The notes below the pieces were generated by a model. That model worked only from the letters and a program-made list of their open reading frames with translations. It did not search any database and was not told the origin of the DNA. 64,000 nucleotides of DNA, from positions 1-64,000 of the forward strand of contig NZ_JABCQG010000015.1 in NCBI RefSeq assembly GCF_015244565.1. The letters run 5' to 3'. Positions 35,334 through 43,821 of the stretch are shown piece after piece (position 1 is the first letter of the stretch; each line of letters starts with the position of its first letter). The DNA comes from Gluconobacter vitians. Its GTDB lineage: Bacteria > Pseudomonadota > Alphaproteobacteria > Acetobacterales > Acetobacteraceae. The position numbers and the translations under genes are program-made.

Positions 35334-35840
35334 TCAGTGATGATGATGGCCGCAGCTTCCATGATCGTGGCCGTGGTCATGATCATGCGTTCCGCTCTCC
35401 GACGCACGCGGCGCGATCTGGCAGTGATGGCACGCTACCCATTCGGCATCTCCGTCCAGATAGTGCTCTTTCTTCCAGACAGGCACGCGATGCTTGATCT
35501 CGTCGATGATGTAGCGACAGGCCCGGAATGCGGCATCCCGATGCGGTGCCGAAACCCCGATCCAGACGGCAACTTCCCCGACCTTCAGGCTGCCGGTGCG
35601 GTGCATTGCCACGGCCTGGCTGATCTCGAAATGCTCCAGAGCCTCGGCCACAATCCGCTCGCCTTCAAGCTGGGCCAGCGCCTCATAGGATTCATATTCC
35701 AGACCATCCACCGGACGGCCTTCGTTCCTGTTGCGGACCCAGCCTTCAAACGTGCAGAACCCGCCAGCCTCGGCCAGATGCAGATCCTCACGCAGCGCGT
35801 TCAGATCCACGGGCGCGGACGCCATACGAAAGCGGCTCAT
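35334..35840 (-). CDS. moaE: molybdopterin synthase catalytic subunit MoaE, with His-rich tail
   Basis: 168 residues. MoaE turns precursor Z into molybdopterin using sulfur from MoaD. Family blocks: GGFCTFEGWVRNRNEGRPV, LKVGEVAVWIGVSAPHRDA and PVWKKEHYLDGDAEWV with the active-site lysines. After the normal end it has a tail of about 30 residues ending HDHDHGHDHGSCGHHHH, likely metal binding and not part of standard MoaE. Its start overlaps the stop of the MobA-MoaD gene (ATGA), fitting subunit coupling. Confidence 0.93.
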   Translation of the reverse strand: MSRFRMASAPVDLNALREDLHLAEAGGFCTFEGWVRNRNEGRPVDGLEYESYEALAQLEGERIVAEALEHFEISQAVAMHRTGSLKVGEVAVWIGVSAPHRDAAFRACRYIIDEIKHRVPVWKKEHYLDGDAEWVACHHCQIAPRASESGTHDHDHGHDHGSCGHHHH

Positions 35841-36676
35841 CCGCCCGTCACCGGCGGAATGAACACGATATGGTCCCCGTCCTTCAATGCCTGTGTCCAG
35901 GGCGCGAAATCTCCGTTGATCGCCACGCGCAGCTTCGAAGCTTCGAACGGAAAGGCGTATTTTTCACGCAGTTCCTCGTAAAGCGGCCCCACGGTCGCGA
36001 AGGCGGTCTCGAGCGACTGCTCCCGCGTTCCAGCCAGCTCCCGCAGCTGTGCAAAATATTCCAGTGTCAGGCTAATCATCGGCCCTCCCGGCAGATCCTT
36101 CAGGCGCCGGGCCGCGTCCTCGCGTTCCTCCGGCGTATTGATGTTGTCGAGTGCACCACGGCTATGCGGCTCCAGCAGCTTTGTCGGGCTGTTGATCAGC
36201 AGTTTGCGCGGACAGATCCGGCCACCCGCAACCTGCTTTTCCAGTCGATCAAGCGCTTCCGGCTCCCAGATGGCGCAGAGCGGTTCGGGCAGGCCATCAT
36301 GCTCGCTGCGATAGGACACGGCGACATGCTCCCCGTCCCGTGCGGCGATCAGGGTGTCGAGCGTGCCACGATCCAGCATCGGCAGATCACAGGCCAGAAC
36401 CAGCCAGGCAACATCCGGATAAGCCCGCTGGGCCGACAGCAGCCCCGCCGCCGGTCCGTCAACGTCCACCGTATCGACGATCTGCGGAAAGCTGGACCGC
36501 AGTGGGTCGGACGCCTGGTCCGGCCTCACCGATACAAAACACCGGTTCACAACAGGCGTCAGAACCTCGAACGCTGCCTGAAGCTGTGGCTTGCCGTGAT
36601 AGTCGAGCGCGGCCTTGTCCGTTCCCATGCGTTTGCTGGCACCACCCGCAAGGATCAGGCCATAAAGTGGTGTCAT
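35837..36676 (-). CDS. mobA-moaD: fusion of MobA (guanylyltransferase) and MoaD (sulfur carrier)
   Basis: 279 residues. Residues 1-196 are MobA: LILAGGASKRMGTDKAAL (GTP binding), ACDLPML and YRSEHDGLPEPLCA; this enzyme attaches GMP to molybdopterin to make the guanine dinucleotide. Residues 200-279 are a full MoaD: MISLTLEYFAQLRELAG and a C-terminal Gly-Gly, the end that is adenylated and thiocarboxylated. An internal ATG at 36079, preceded by gggaggg (36083-36089), could also yield free MoaD. Overlaps moaC upstream and moaE downstream by four bases each. Confidence 0.92.
   Translation of the reverse strand: MTPLYGLILAGGASKRMGTDKAALDYHGKPQLQAAFEVLTPVVNRCFVSVRPDQASDPLRSSFPQIVDTVDVDGPAAGLLSAQRAYPDVAWLVLACDLPMLDRGTLDTLIAARDGEHVAVSYRSEHDGLPEPLCAIWEPEALDRLEKQVAGGRICPRKLLINSPTKLLEPHSRGALDNINTPEEREDAARRLKDLPGGPMISLTLEYFAQLRELAGTREQSLETAFATVGPLYEELREKYAFPFEASKLRVAINGDFAPWTQALKDGDHIVFIPPVTGG
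36083..36089 (-). promoter_or_regulatory. internal ribosome binding site candidate before MoaD
   Basis: gggaggg followed by ccg and the ATG of residue 200 of the fusion gene. Spacing is short but usable. It could permit separate synthesis of an 80-residue MoaD. Confidence 0.4.
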
Positions 36677-37155
36677 GATTCAATCCGCTGGAAGTCGCAC
36701 TTGCCGCCGGCTTTGCCCATCAGCCGAACCTCACGGATGACCATGTCATGGGACATGGCCTTGCACATGTCGTAGATCGTGAGCGCGGCTACGGAGGCCC
36801 CGGTCAGCGCCTCCATTTCCACGCCCGTGCGCCCCTTGCACGAGACCCGGCAGTCGATCACCGCCTCATCGCCCTCGATCGTGATGTCCACCCGGCAGCC
36901 ACTGAGCGACAGCGGATGACATAGCGGAATCAGCTGCGACGTCGATTTCACGCCCATCACGCCTGCAATCTGCGCCACGGTCAGCACCGCACCCTTGGCT
37001 GTCATGAACCCGGCATCCGACAGGGTCCGCGCCATCTCGGACGGGAAAACCAGACGCGCCTGGGCATGGGCGCTGCGTTCGGTCACATCCTTGCCGCTGA
37101 TATCGACCATGCGCGGATCCTCGCCGCGCTCGTTGACATGGGTGAGCGTCTTCAT
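36673..37155 (-). CDS. moaC: cyclic pyranopterin monophosphate synthase MoaC
   Basis: 160 residues. MoaC, with MoaA, turns GTP into precursor Z (cPMP). Family blocks: MVDISGKDVTERSAHAQARL, AQIAGVMGVKSTSQLIPLCHPL, KGRTGVEMEALTGASVAALT and YDMCKAMSHDMVI, with the active-site Lys and His. The N-terminus with THVNERGEDPRMVDISGK is typical, supporting the start at 37155. Confidence 0.95.
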   Translation of the reverse strand: MKTLTHVNERGEDPRMVDISGKDVTERSAHAQARLVFPSEMARTLSDAGFMTAKGAVLTVAQIAGVMGVKSTSQLIPLCHPLSLSGCRVDITIEGDEAVIDCRVSCKGRTGVEMEALTGASVAALTIYDMCKAMSHDMVIREVRLMGKAGGKCDFQRIES

Positions 37156-37200
37156 CGTCTTCGATCTCCCGGTCTGGTCACCGAATTCTGGCCACCGATT

Positions 37201-38235
37201 CTAGCCGCCGATATAGTTCATCTCGATGCGGCGTCGTGCGGGCGCATCCGAAGAGGCGGCCCGTTCCTCACTATACCTGTCCGTCCGGCGGCGCCACACC
37301 CCGGCCAGAAGGTCGCGCAGGGCTGCATCATCCGCATCGCTGCGTAAAAGCGTGCGCAGATCCGTGCCTTCCGACGCGAACAGACAGGTATAAAGCTGCC
37401 CTTCCGACGACAGACGCGCACGCGAACAGTCCCCGCAGAACGGCGCCGTGACGGAAGAAATGAAGCCGACTTCTCCAGCCCCGTCGCAATAGCGGTACCG
37501 CTGGGCCACTTCCCCACGATAATGCGCATCCACGGGCTCAAGCGGCCAGCGGGCATCAATGCGCTCGCGCAGTTCATGCGACGGGACAACCTCCGCGCGC
37601 TCCCAGTGATTGCGCGTCCCGACATCCATGTATTCGATGAAGCGCAGCACGACACCGGTATGACGGAAGCGCTCAGCCAAAGCTTCAACGCCCGCATCGT
37701 TCAGGCCACGCTGAATGACGGTATTGAGCTTCACACCACCTGAAAATCCGGCCTGCGCGGCGCTGTCGATCGCATCCAGAACCGGCTCAAGCTGCGCCCG
37801 CCCACCGCTCATCCGCGCAAAGACGGCCGGATCGAGACTATCGAGGCTGACCGTCACGCGGTTCAGCCCGGCCTCTTTCAGATCCTGGACATGCCGTTCC
37901 AGCAGGACGCCATTGGTAGTCAGGGCAATGTCTTCCACGTCTTCAATGGATGCCAGACGCGCCACAAGCTCCGGCAGCTTCGGACGCAGCAGCGGCTCCC
38001 CCCCGGTCAGGCGCAGCTTGCGGACACCAAGCGAGACCGCCACACGCGCCACACGCTCGATCTCGTCGAAGCTCAGGCGCTCTTTTGGTTCCAGAAAGCG
38101 GAAATGCTCGTGATAGGTCGCTTCCGGCATGCAGTAGGGGCAGCGGAAATTGCAGCGGTCCATGACGGAAATCCGCAGATCATGCAGCGGACGACTGAAG
38201 CGATCGGTCAGAACAGGCGTCGGGTTACCAGCCAT
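37201..38235 (-). CDS. moaA: GTP 3',8-cyclase MoaA (radical SAM)
   Basis: 344 residues from ATG 38235, chosen because typical MoaA starts a few residues before the DRFSRPLHDLRISVMDRCNF stretch; an earlier ATG at 38292 would sit deep in moeA. The radical SAM Cys triad is CNFRCPYC (three Cys), the second 4Fe-4S triad near the C-terminus is FCGDCSRARLSSEGQLYTC, and the protein ends in Gly-Gly as required for activity. It overlaps moeA by 11 bases. Confidence 0.95.
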   Translation of the reverse strand: MAGNPTPVLTDRFSRPLHDLRISVMDRCNFRCPYCMPEATYHEHFRFLEPKERLSFDEIERVARVAVSLGVRKLRLTGGEPLLRPKLPELVARLASIEDVEDIALTTNGVLLERHVQDLKEAGLNRVTVSLDSLDPAVFARMSGGRAQLEPVLDAIDSAAQAGFSGGVKLNTVIQRGLNDAGVEALAERFRHTGVVLRFIEYMDVGTRNHWERAEVVPSHELRERIDARWPLEPVDAHYRGEVAQRYRYCDGAGEVGFISSVTAPFCGDCSRARLSSEGQLYTCLFASEGTDLRTLLRSDADDAALRDLLAGVWRRRTDRYSEERAASSDAPARRRIEMNYIGG

Positions 38236-39421
38236 GAAACATCGCAGCTGTTCCGCGGGGGGCGATACCATCACCGCGCGGCAGTTCCACAAATCCGTCT
38301 GTAGACGCTAGGAAGCTGAAATCTCCGGAGGTCGGCATGGGGCACGGCGTTGCGAGCGCCTGTCCTGTAGCGTCATGGCGGACTTTGACCGGCAGAAAAC
38401 GGGTGAGCGTCGGGATCAGATCAGCCTCTGCATCGAGCATGACCGTGTAAGGTTCAGGGCGGCACAGTCCCTGCCCAGCCAGCAGCATAGGCATGACATA
38501 ACGCACGCCACAGGTCGTGGCAGACACCGGATTGCCCGGCAAGCCGAACACGCGCTGTCCTTCAGGGCCGACGCCGAACCAAAGCGGCTTGCCCGGACGC
38601 TGTGCCACCTTATGGAAGACGCGCTCCACCCCGATTTTCGAGAGCGCCTTGGGAACATGATCGAACGCCCCCATCGACACGCCGCCGCTCAGGATCAGGA
38701 CGTCATGGCGCGAGAGCTGTTCGCGCAGGGCCACGATCGTCTCCGCGAGATCATCGGGAACAACGGAACGCTCGATACAGTTGAACCCGCGCGACAGCAG
38801 AGCCCCCGTCAGGGCGTATTCATTGGAGCGCCGGATCTCCCAGTCCCGCACGGGCGCGCTGACATCCACCAGTTCGTCCCCGGTCGCGATGATCCCGATG
38901 GACGGAATGCGGGACACCGTGACATGCGCGTGACCATTGCCCGCCAGAACCGCAAGCGCGGGGCCATCCAGACGGCATCCGGGGGTCAGAAGCTCCGTGC
39001 CCGCCGCACAGTCGGAACCCCGGCGGTGAATGAACTGCCCCTTGCGCGGCTCATACCCATCCTCAAAGCGCATCAGGCGTCCTTCCCGGACGAGACGCTC
39101 CACCGGAACAACCGTATCCGCTCCCTCCGGCAGGACGGCACCCGTCATGACTTCAAGACAGACATGCCCTTCCGGGAGTGGCTGTCCCGGTGCCCCGGCG
39201 CGCTGGATTCCGTGCGACACCAGCGTCGGGCCGGTGCCGTGACGGAAGGCAATGCCGTCCATCATCACGCGGTCATAGGGGGGCTGCGCGCGTTCGGCGC
39301 GGATGGTCTGCTGGAGGATGCGCCCGGCCGCCATCGTCAGATCAACCGTCTCGGTCCCGAAGCTGCCGGCATAATCCAGCACCAGCTCCATGGCCCGTGT
39401 AACGCTCAGGAGTTCACTCAT
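38225..39421 (-). CDS. moeA: molybdopterin molybdotransferase MoeA
   Basis: 398 residues. MoeA inserts molybdate into adenylated molybdopterin. Family blocks: PPYDRVMMDGIAF, GAVLPEGADTVVPVE, GIIATGDEL, ILSGGVSMGAFDHVPK and FGLPGNPVSA. First gene of the leftward moeA-moaA-moaC-mobA/moaD-moaE unit. The separate MogA/MoaB adenylyltransferase that supplies its substrate is not in the window. Confidence 0.94.
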   Translation of the reverse strand: MSELLSVTRAMELVLDYAGSFGTETVDLTMAAGRILQQTIRAERAQPPYDRVMMDGIAFRHGTGPTLVSHGIQRAGAPGQPLPEGHVCLEVMTGAVLPEGADTVVPVERLVREGRLMRFEDGYEPRKGQFIHRRGSDCAAGTELLTPGCRLDGPALAVLAGNGHAHVTVSRIPSIGIIATGDELVDVSAPVRDWEIRRSNEYALTGALLSRGFNCIERSVVPDDLAETIVALREQLSRHDVLILSGGVSMGAFDHVPKALSKIGVERVFHKVAQRPGKPLWFGVGPEGQRVFGLPGNPVSATTCGVRYVMPMLLAGQGLCRPEPYTVMLDAEADLIPTLTRFLPVKVRHDATGQALATPCPMPTSGDFSFLASTDGFVELPRGDGIAPRGTAAMFHGW

Positions 39422-39590
39422 TTCCGCTCCGGTCGCTGCCGTGTCTGTTCCGCTGGCTGAAATGCCGACGCTGCATACCCTGCCGATATAGACCTCACGG
39501 CCCCCGGATCAACAGTCTGCGGACGAAAGGGTATGTCATAATCGTCTTTGGCGTTACCCTTATGCCACCAAAGAGCATCAGGGACCCTCC

Positions 39591-40562
39591 ATGACGGCCG
39601 CGGCACAGTTCTCTCCCCTTCCTCAATGGCCGGCATACGGCCTGACGGATGACCTGTTTCCCACACTGGAACGCTGGGCTGCCGAGGGGAAACGTGCGGC
39701 TTTGGCAACGCTAGTCAGCATCACGGGGTCCTCACCCCGCCCGCTCGGCAGCGAAATGGCGATCTGCGACGACGGAGAGGTTCAGGGCTATGTGTCTGGC
39801 GGCTGTGTGGAAGCAGCCGTACGCGCGGAGGCACTGGACTGCCTGAAAGACGGTCTGCCACGGATGCTGGACTATGGCGCGGGCAGTCCCGTTCTGGACA
39901 TCCAGCTGACCTGTGGCGGCCGCATCGGGATTTTCGTGCGCGCCCTGCCTGATCTTGCAGCCCATGTCGCCACCCTCAAGGCGGCGCGGGAAAACCGCCG
40001 TCCCGTCACACTCCTGACCAATCTCGACACCGGGAGCATGCAGTTCTGCGCGGAAGCCCGTGCCACCGGTTCGGAAGGCAGGATATTCGCCCGCCAGTAC
40101 CTCCCTCCCCTGCGACTGATCCTGTCCGGCGGGGATCCGATCACCCTTGCGATCCTGAGCCTCTCCGGCCTTATGGGACTCGAGACCGTCCTGCTGCGCC
40201 CCTACGGCCCGCCCGAGCCCCCGCCCGGCCTGTCACCCGCGCGCTATATCCGTGGCAGTCTGGAGGCCGCCCTTCCCACGCTTTCACTCGATCGATGGAC
40301 GGCCGTCTATAGCCTGACGCATGACGCTCTTTCGGACCTGACGCTCACAGCCCATGCCCTGAAATCCGAAGCATTCTGCGTCAGCATTCTCGGAAGCCGG
40401 CGCAAGATTCCGGGCCGTCTCGAAGCGCTGAAAACAGCGGGGGTTCCGGAAGATGCATTCAACCGCCTGCACCTGCCCGCAGGACTGGAGATCGGCGCCC
40501 GCACTCCAATGGAAATCGCGCTTTCCATCCTCACCCAGATGATTGCGACACGTCCCCGATGA
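39591..40562 (+). CDS. xdhC: XdhC/CoxI-family molybdenum cofactor chaperone
   Basis: 323 residues. Family blocks: LATLVSITGSSPRPLGSEMA with YVSGGCVEAAVRAEAL (N-terminal XdhC/CoxI domain) and the C-terminal NAD-like fold SILGSRRKIPGRLEALKTAG with GLEIGARTPMEIALSIL. XdhC proteins bind the cofactor, aid sulfuration and insert it into xanthine-dehydrogenase-type enzymes, including aldehyde dehydrogenases of acetic acid bacteria. Divergent from moeA and coupled to mocA by a four-base overlap. Confidence 0.92.
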   Translation: MTAAAQFSPLPQWPAYGLTDDLFPTLERWAAEGKRAALATLVSITGSSPRPLGSEMAICDDGEVQGYVSGGCVEAAVRAEALDCLKDGLPRMLDYGAGSPVLDIQLTCGGRIGIFVRALPDLAAHVATLKAARENRRPVTLLTNLDTGSMQFCAEARATGSEGRIFARQYLPPLRLILSGGDPITLAILSLSGLMGLETVLLRPYGPPEPPPGLSPARYIRGSLEAALPTLSLDRWTAVYSLTHDALSDLTLTAHALKSEAFCVSILGSRRKIPGRLEALKTAGVPEDAFNRLHLPAGLEIGARTPMEIALSILTQMIATRPR

Positions 40563-41155
40563 TGCACCATTGCGCCCTTCTGCTCGCGGCCGGAGGCAGT
40601 ACGCGCCTCGGTCGCCCCAAACAGCTTCTGAACATCAACGGGGTTCCTCTGGTTCGTCATATGGCGGAGCTTCTGCTGGCAACGCAGCCCACACGCCTTG
40701 TCGTGGTAACCGGCGGCGCGGAAACGGGCGTGTGTGAAGCGCTTGCGGGCCTCGACAGTGTCATGGTTCAGAACGAAAACTGGCAGACCGGCCTCGCATC
40801 TTCGCTCAGATGCGGCCACCGGATGCTTGCGCACGACAACGCTCCGCTCCTGATCGCCGGAACGGACCAGCCCCGCCTGACAGAAAGCCACCTTCGCGCA
40901 CTTCTGGAGCACGGAGACGCCAGAAAAGATGTGGTGACGGCTTATGGCCCGGAAAGCTGCGGCATTCCGGTTCTGCTGAGCCCGGCTACACAGCAACGCA
41001 TTGATGCCCTGCACGGGGACACCGGTCTGCGTCAGCTCTGGAAAAACGCTGAAACTGCTCCGGTTCTGGTCGATGCACCGGAACTCGCTTTTGACATCGA
41101 TACACCGGTCCAGCTTGATGCCGCGAGACGCGCCAGGTGGATTGACCCGGACTGA
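40559..41155 (+). CDS. mocA: molybdenum cofactor cytidylyltransferase (MocA-like)
   Basis: 198 residues. The N-terminal LLLAAGGSTRLGRPKQLLN is the nucleotidyltransferase loop; GRPKQ is the form seen in MocA, which uses CTP, in contrast to MobA. QNENWQTGLASSLRCG and GTDQPRLTESHLRAL are also family-like, and DIDTPVQLDAA closes the fold. It would make molybdopterin cytosine dinucleotide for xanthine-dehydrogenase-type enzymes. Coupled to xdhC, which fits. Confidence 0.88.
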   Translation: MMHHCALLLAAGGSTRLGRPKQLLNINGVPLVRHMAELLLATQPTRLVVVTGGAETGVCEALAGLDSVMVQNENWQTGLASSLRCGHRMLAHDNAPLLIAGTDQPRLTESHLRALLEHGDARKDVVTAYGPESCGIPVLLSPATQQRIDALHGDTGLRQLWKNAETAPVLVDAPELAFDIDTPVQLDAARRARWIDPD

Positions 41156-41185
41156 AAAAGCCGGGTTCCAACGAACCCGGCCTGT
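41155..41185. terminator. terminator shared by mocA and ilvE
   Basis: A perfect 9-bp stem (gccgggttc/gaacccggc) with a 4-base loop has five A on the left, so it ends in five T when read leftwards from ilvE. On the plus strand its T-tract is interrupted, so it is stronger for ilvE. Confidence 0.8.
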
Positions 41186-41190
41186 CATTT

Positions 41191-42270
41191 TCAGGAAATG
41201 CGGTGGATCCAGCCATGGACGTCATTCGTCCGGCCGCCCTGCACATCCGTCAGAGACTTCTTGAGCTGCTGCGAGACCGGTCCCGGCGTCTTGCCGTCAC
41301 CAAACACAGCCTCGCCCGTCGGACGCACGAACTTGCCGATCGGTGACAGGACCGCGGCCGTACCGCAGGCGAAGGCTTCCGTGTACTTGCCCGAAGCCGC
41401 ACCGGCGAACAGTTCGTCAATATCGACCGGCTCTTCAACCACTTCGATCCCCTGATCGGCAGCGAGCTGGATCAGGCTGTTGCGGGTGATGCCACGCAGG
41501 ATGGTGCCACCCAGCGGCGGGGTGACGATCTTGCCGTCCTTGCGGACGAACATCACGTTCATGCCGCCCATTTCCTCAACAAAGCGACGCTCACGGGCAT
41601 CAAGGAACAGAACCTGGTCGCAGCCCTTGTCCTTGGCCTCGGCCTGGGCAATCAGGCTGCCGGCATAGTTGCCGCCACACTTGGCCTCACCCGTACCGCC
41701 GATCGCAGCGCGCGTATAATGCTCGGACACCCAGACGGACACGCAGCCCGAGCTGAAATAGGCGCCCACCGGACAGGCGATGACAATGAACAGATATTCC
41801 GTCGCCGGCTTCACGCCGAGGAACACTTCATTGGAAATCATGAACGGACGCAGATACAGGCTCTGCCCGTCTCCGGACGGCACCCAGTCCTGATCCACAC
41901 GCACTAGTTCGTCCACGGCCTGAACGAACAGATCTTCCGGCAGCTCAGCCATGCCCATGCGACGGGCAGAGGCGGCAAAGCGCGATGCATTGGCCTCGGG
42001 GCGGAAGGTGGCGACATGGCCGTCCTTCTCACGATAGGCCTTCATGCCTTCGAAGATCTCCTGCCCGTAATGCAGGACCGTCGAAGCCGGATCGATGCTC
42101 AGCGGACGGCGTGGCGTAATTTTTGCATCATGCCAGCCTTTGTCAGCGGAATAACTGATGATGGCCATGTGATCGGTGAAAACGCGGCCAAAGGCCGGAT
42201 TGGCCAGCAGTTCCGTCCGCTTCACGGGATCGGTGGGGGTATCGGTCTTTTCAATAATGAAGGTCGTCAT
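41191..42270 (-). CDS. ilvE: branched-chain amino acid aminotransferase
   Basis: 359 residues from ATG 42270 (MTTFIIEKT), where the family N-terminus fits; a longer start at 42330 has no support. IlvE moves amino groups onto the keto acids of Val, Leu and Ile. Family blocks of the fold-IV type II BCAT: LHYGQEIFEGMKAYR, AKCGGNYAGSLIAQAEA with PLP lysine region in EAKDKGCDQVLFLDA, and EEMGGMNVMFV. TEAFACGTAAVLSPIG closes the active site. The shared terminator lies just downstream. Confidence 0.92.
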   Translation of the reverse strand: MTTFIIEKTDTPTDPVKRTELLANPAFGRVFTDHMAIISYSADKGWHDAKITPRRPLSIDPASTVLHYGQEIFEGMKAYREKDGHVATFRPEANASRFAASARRMGMAELPEDLFVQAVDELVRVDQDWVPSGDGQSLYLRPFMISNEVFLGVKPATEYLFIVIACPVGAYFSSGCVSVWVSEHYTRAAIGGTGEAKCGGNYAGSLIAQAEAKDKGCDQVLFLDARERRFVEEMGGMNVMFVRKDGKIVTPPLGGTILRGITRNSLIQLAADQGIEVVEEPVDIDELFAGAASGKYTEAFACGTAAVLSPIGKFVRPTGEAVFGDGKTPGPVSQQLKKSLTDVQGGRTNDVHGWIHRIS

Positions 42271-42462
42271 GAGGAAAGCATCTTCCGAAGATTCTGGTCT
42301 TAAAAACAGCGGACGCACTCTGCCATACATGCCCGGCGCTGGCGATATGAGAAGGTTATTTCTTTTGTGCTTATTTTTTAGACCGAAAGATGCTCACCAA
42401 GATCATTTCACGGTTTTTTATTTCGAAAAACATAACCTTGGCCATCCCCGTACATCGGGCAC

Positions 42463-42494
42463 AAAAAAACCCGGCCATTTCTGGCCGGGTTTTT
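42463..42494 (-). terminator. terminator of rplM-rpsI
   Basis: A stem acccggcca/tggccgggt with a 4-base loop is flanked by seven A on the left, which give a T-tract when read leftwards. It sits 25 bases after the rpsI stop. Confidence 0.9.
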
Positions 42495-42518
42495 CCGTAG
42501 TTCGAAAAGGCTGAAAGA

Positions 42519-43010
42519 TCAGCGCTTCGAGAACTGGAAGGAACGACGTGCCTTCGCACGGCCGTACTTCTTACGCTCGACAATACGGCTGTCACGCGTC
42601 AGGAAGCCGGCAGCCTTCAGGATACCGCGCAGGCTCGGCTCGTAATACGTCAGCGCACGGGAGATACCGTGACGGACGGCGCCAGCCTGACCGGACAGAC
42701 CACCACCGGTCACCGTGCAGTACACGTCGAACTGGTTGTAGCGGTCGGAAATCAGGAACGGCTGCGTCAGGAGCATACGCAGGACCGGACGGGCGAAATA
42801 CGTCGTGACCGGACGGCCATTGACGATGATGTCACCCTTGCCAGGCTTGATCCATACGCGGGCCACGGCGTCCTTACGACGGCCGGTTGCGTAGGAACGG
42901 CCCTGGGCATCACGCTTGACTTCGTGAACCGGGGCAGCGTTGGAGGTAACGGCAGGAGCAACGCTCGCAAGGTCCTGCAGCGTGCCGGTGCGCTCTTGGG
43001 TCTCGGACAT
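42519..43010 (-). CDS. rpsI: 30S ribosomal protein S9
   Basis: 163 residues. S9 binds 16S rRNA and its basic tail reaches the P-site tRNA. Family core: [40 protein letters not shown] and the end [20 protein letters not shown], then FQFSKR with the typical final Lys-Arg. The first 35 residues are an Ala/Thr/Glu extension, common in Alphaproteobacteria. It follows rplM by 10 bases. Confidence 0.97.
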   Translation of the reverse strand: MSETQERTGTLQDLASVAPAVTSNAAPVHEVKRDAQGRSYATGRRKDAVARVWIKPGKGDIIVNGRPVTTYFARPVLRMLLTQPFLISDRYNQFDVYCTVTGGGLSGQAGAVRHGISRALTYYEPSLRGILKAAGFLTRDSRIVERKKYGRAKARRSFQFSKR

Positions 43011-43020
43011 GATACAGGCC

Positions 43021-43494
43021 TTACGACTCGTGGGTTACGGTGTTTTTGCGGTTCATCGCAGCAACGTCCAGCTTGACAGGCTTCTGGCCGTCATGCGGAT
43101 GCTCGGAACCGGCATAGACATACAGGTGCTTCATCTGGGCGCGCTGCAGAGGACCACGGGTGATCATGCGCTCGACGGCCTTCTCGACAACTTCACCCGG
43201 GTTCTTGCCCGTGAGACGCTGCGTGATGGTGCGCTCCTTGATACCGCCCGGATGACCCGTGTGATAGTGGAACAGCTTCTGGCCGACCTTGTTACCCGTC
43301 AGAACAACCTTCTCGGCGTTGATGACGACGATGTTGTCGCCGCAGTCAACGTGCGGGGTGAACTGCGGCTTGTGCTTTCCGCGCAGGCGGGTGGCGATGA
43401 TGGTGGCGAGACGGCCGAGAACGAGCCCTTCGGCGTCGATCAGCACCCAGTTCTTCGTCACCTCCGCTGGCTTCAGCGAACGTGTGGTCTTCAT
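43021..43494 (-). CDS. rplM: 50S ribosomal protein L13
   Basis: 157 residues from ATG 43494, which gives the family N-terminus [20 protein letters not shown]; an ATG nine bases earlier (43503) is also possible. Core [20 protein letters not shown] and [20 protein letters not shown] are standard. The open frame extends further upstream to 43683 but that part is the leader. The rplM-rpsI pair is usual. Confidence 0.97.
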   Translation of the reverse strand: MKTTRSLKPAEVTKNWVLIDAEGLVLGRLATIIATRLRGKHKPQFTPHVDCGDNIVVINAEKVVLTGNKVGQKLFHYHTGHPGGIKERTITQRLTGKNPGEVVEKAVERMITRGPLQRAQMKHLYVYAGSEHPHDGQKPVKLDVAAMNRKNTVTHES

Positions 43495-43821
43495 TAGTGA
43501 CATTCCAGCTTGGGGCACGGCCCGCAGGCCGCACCGTGGATGGCGCTTGCAGCGAAAACGGTGCCCGAAAGCACCCTTTCCTCCGGCGAAGCGGATCAGG
43601 TGGGGCCTTATTGCCGTCCTCGGCGCGCACGTCAAGCCCCGTTCACACATTGAATTATGTGATTCGCAGCGGTTTTCCGCCATTTTCAGCTATGCGGTAT
43701 CTTGTTACCGCAACAAAAACGATGTCTGCATTGCCCCCCGGCACGACAATGGTATCCTGCCAACACGCAGACCGTTCGCGCCCGACACCTGTGCGGGACC
43801 GTTTCAGACAGGAACATCAAC
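43495..43821. other. divergent intergenic region, rplM and the membrane-anchored protein gene
   Basis: 327 bases. Besides the rplM promoter candidate it contains a perfect 6-bp hairpin gcggta/taccgc (43694-43711). No gene is supported; an in-frame extension of the plus-strand gene to 43702 reads as chance. Confidence 0.5.
43607..43635 (-). promoter_or_regulatory. candidate promoter for rplM-rpsI
   Basis: Read leftwards, ttgacg (43635-43630) and aataag (43612-43607) are 17 bases apart. The start would be near 43600, leaving a leader of about 105 bases before rplM that contains a GC-rich hairpin around 43513-43535. Confidence 0.5.
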
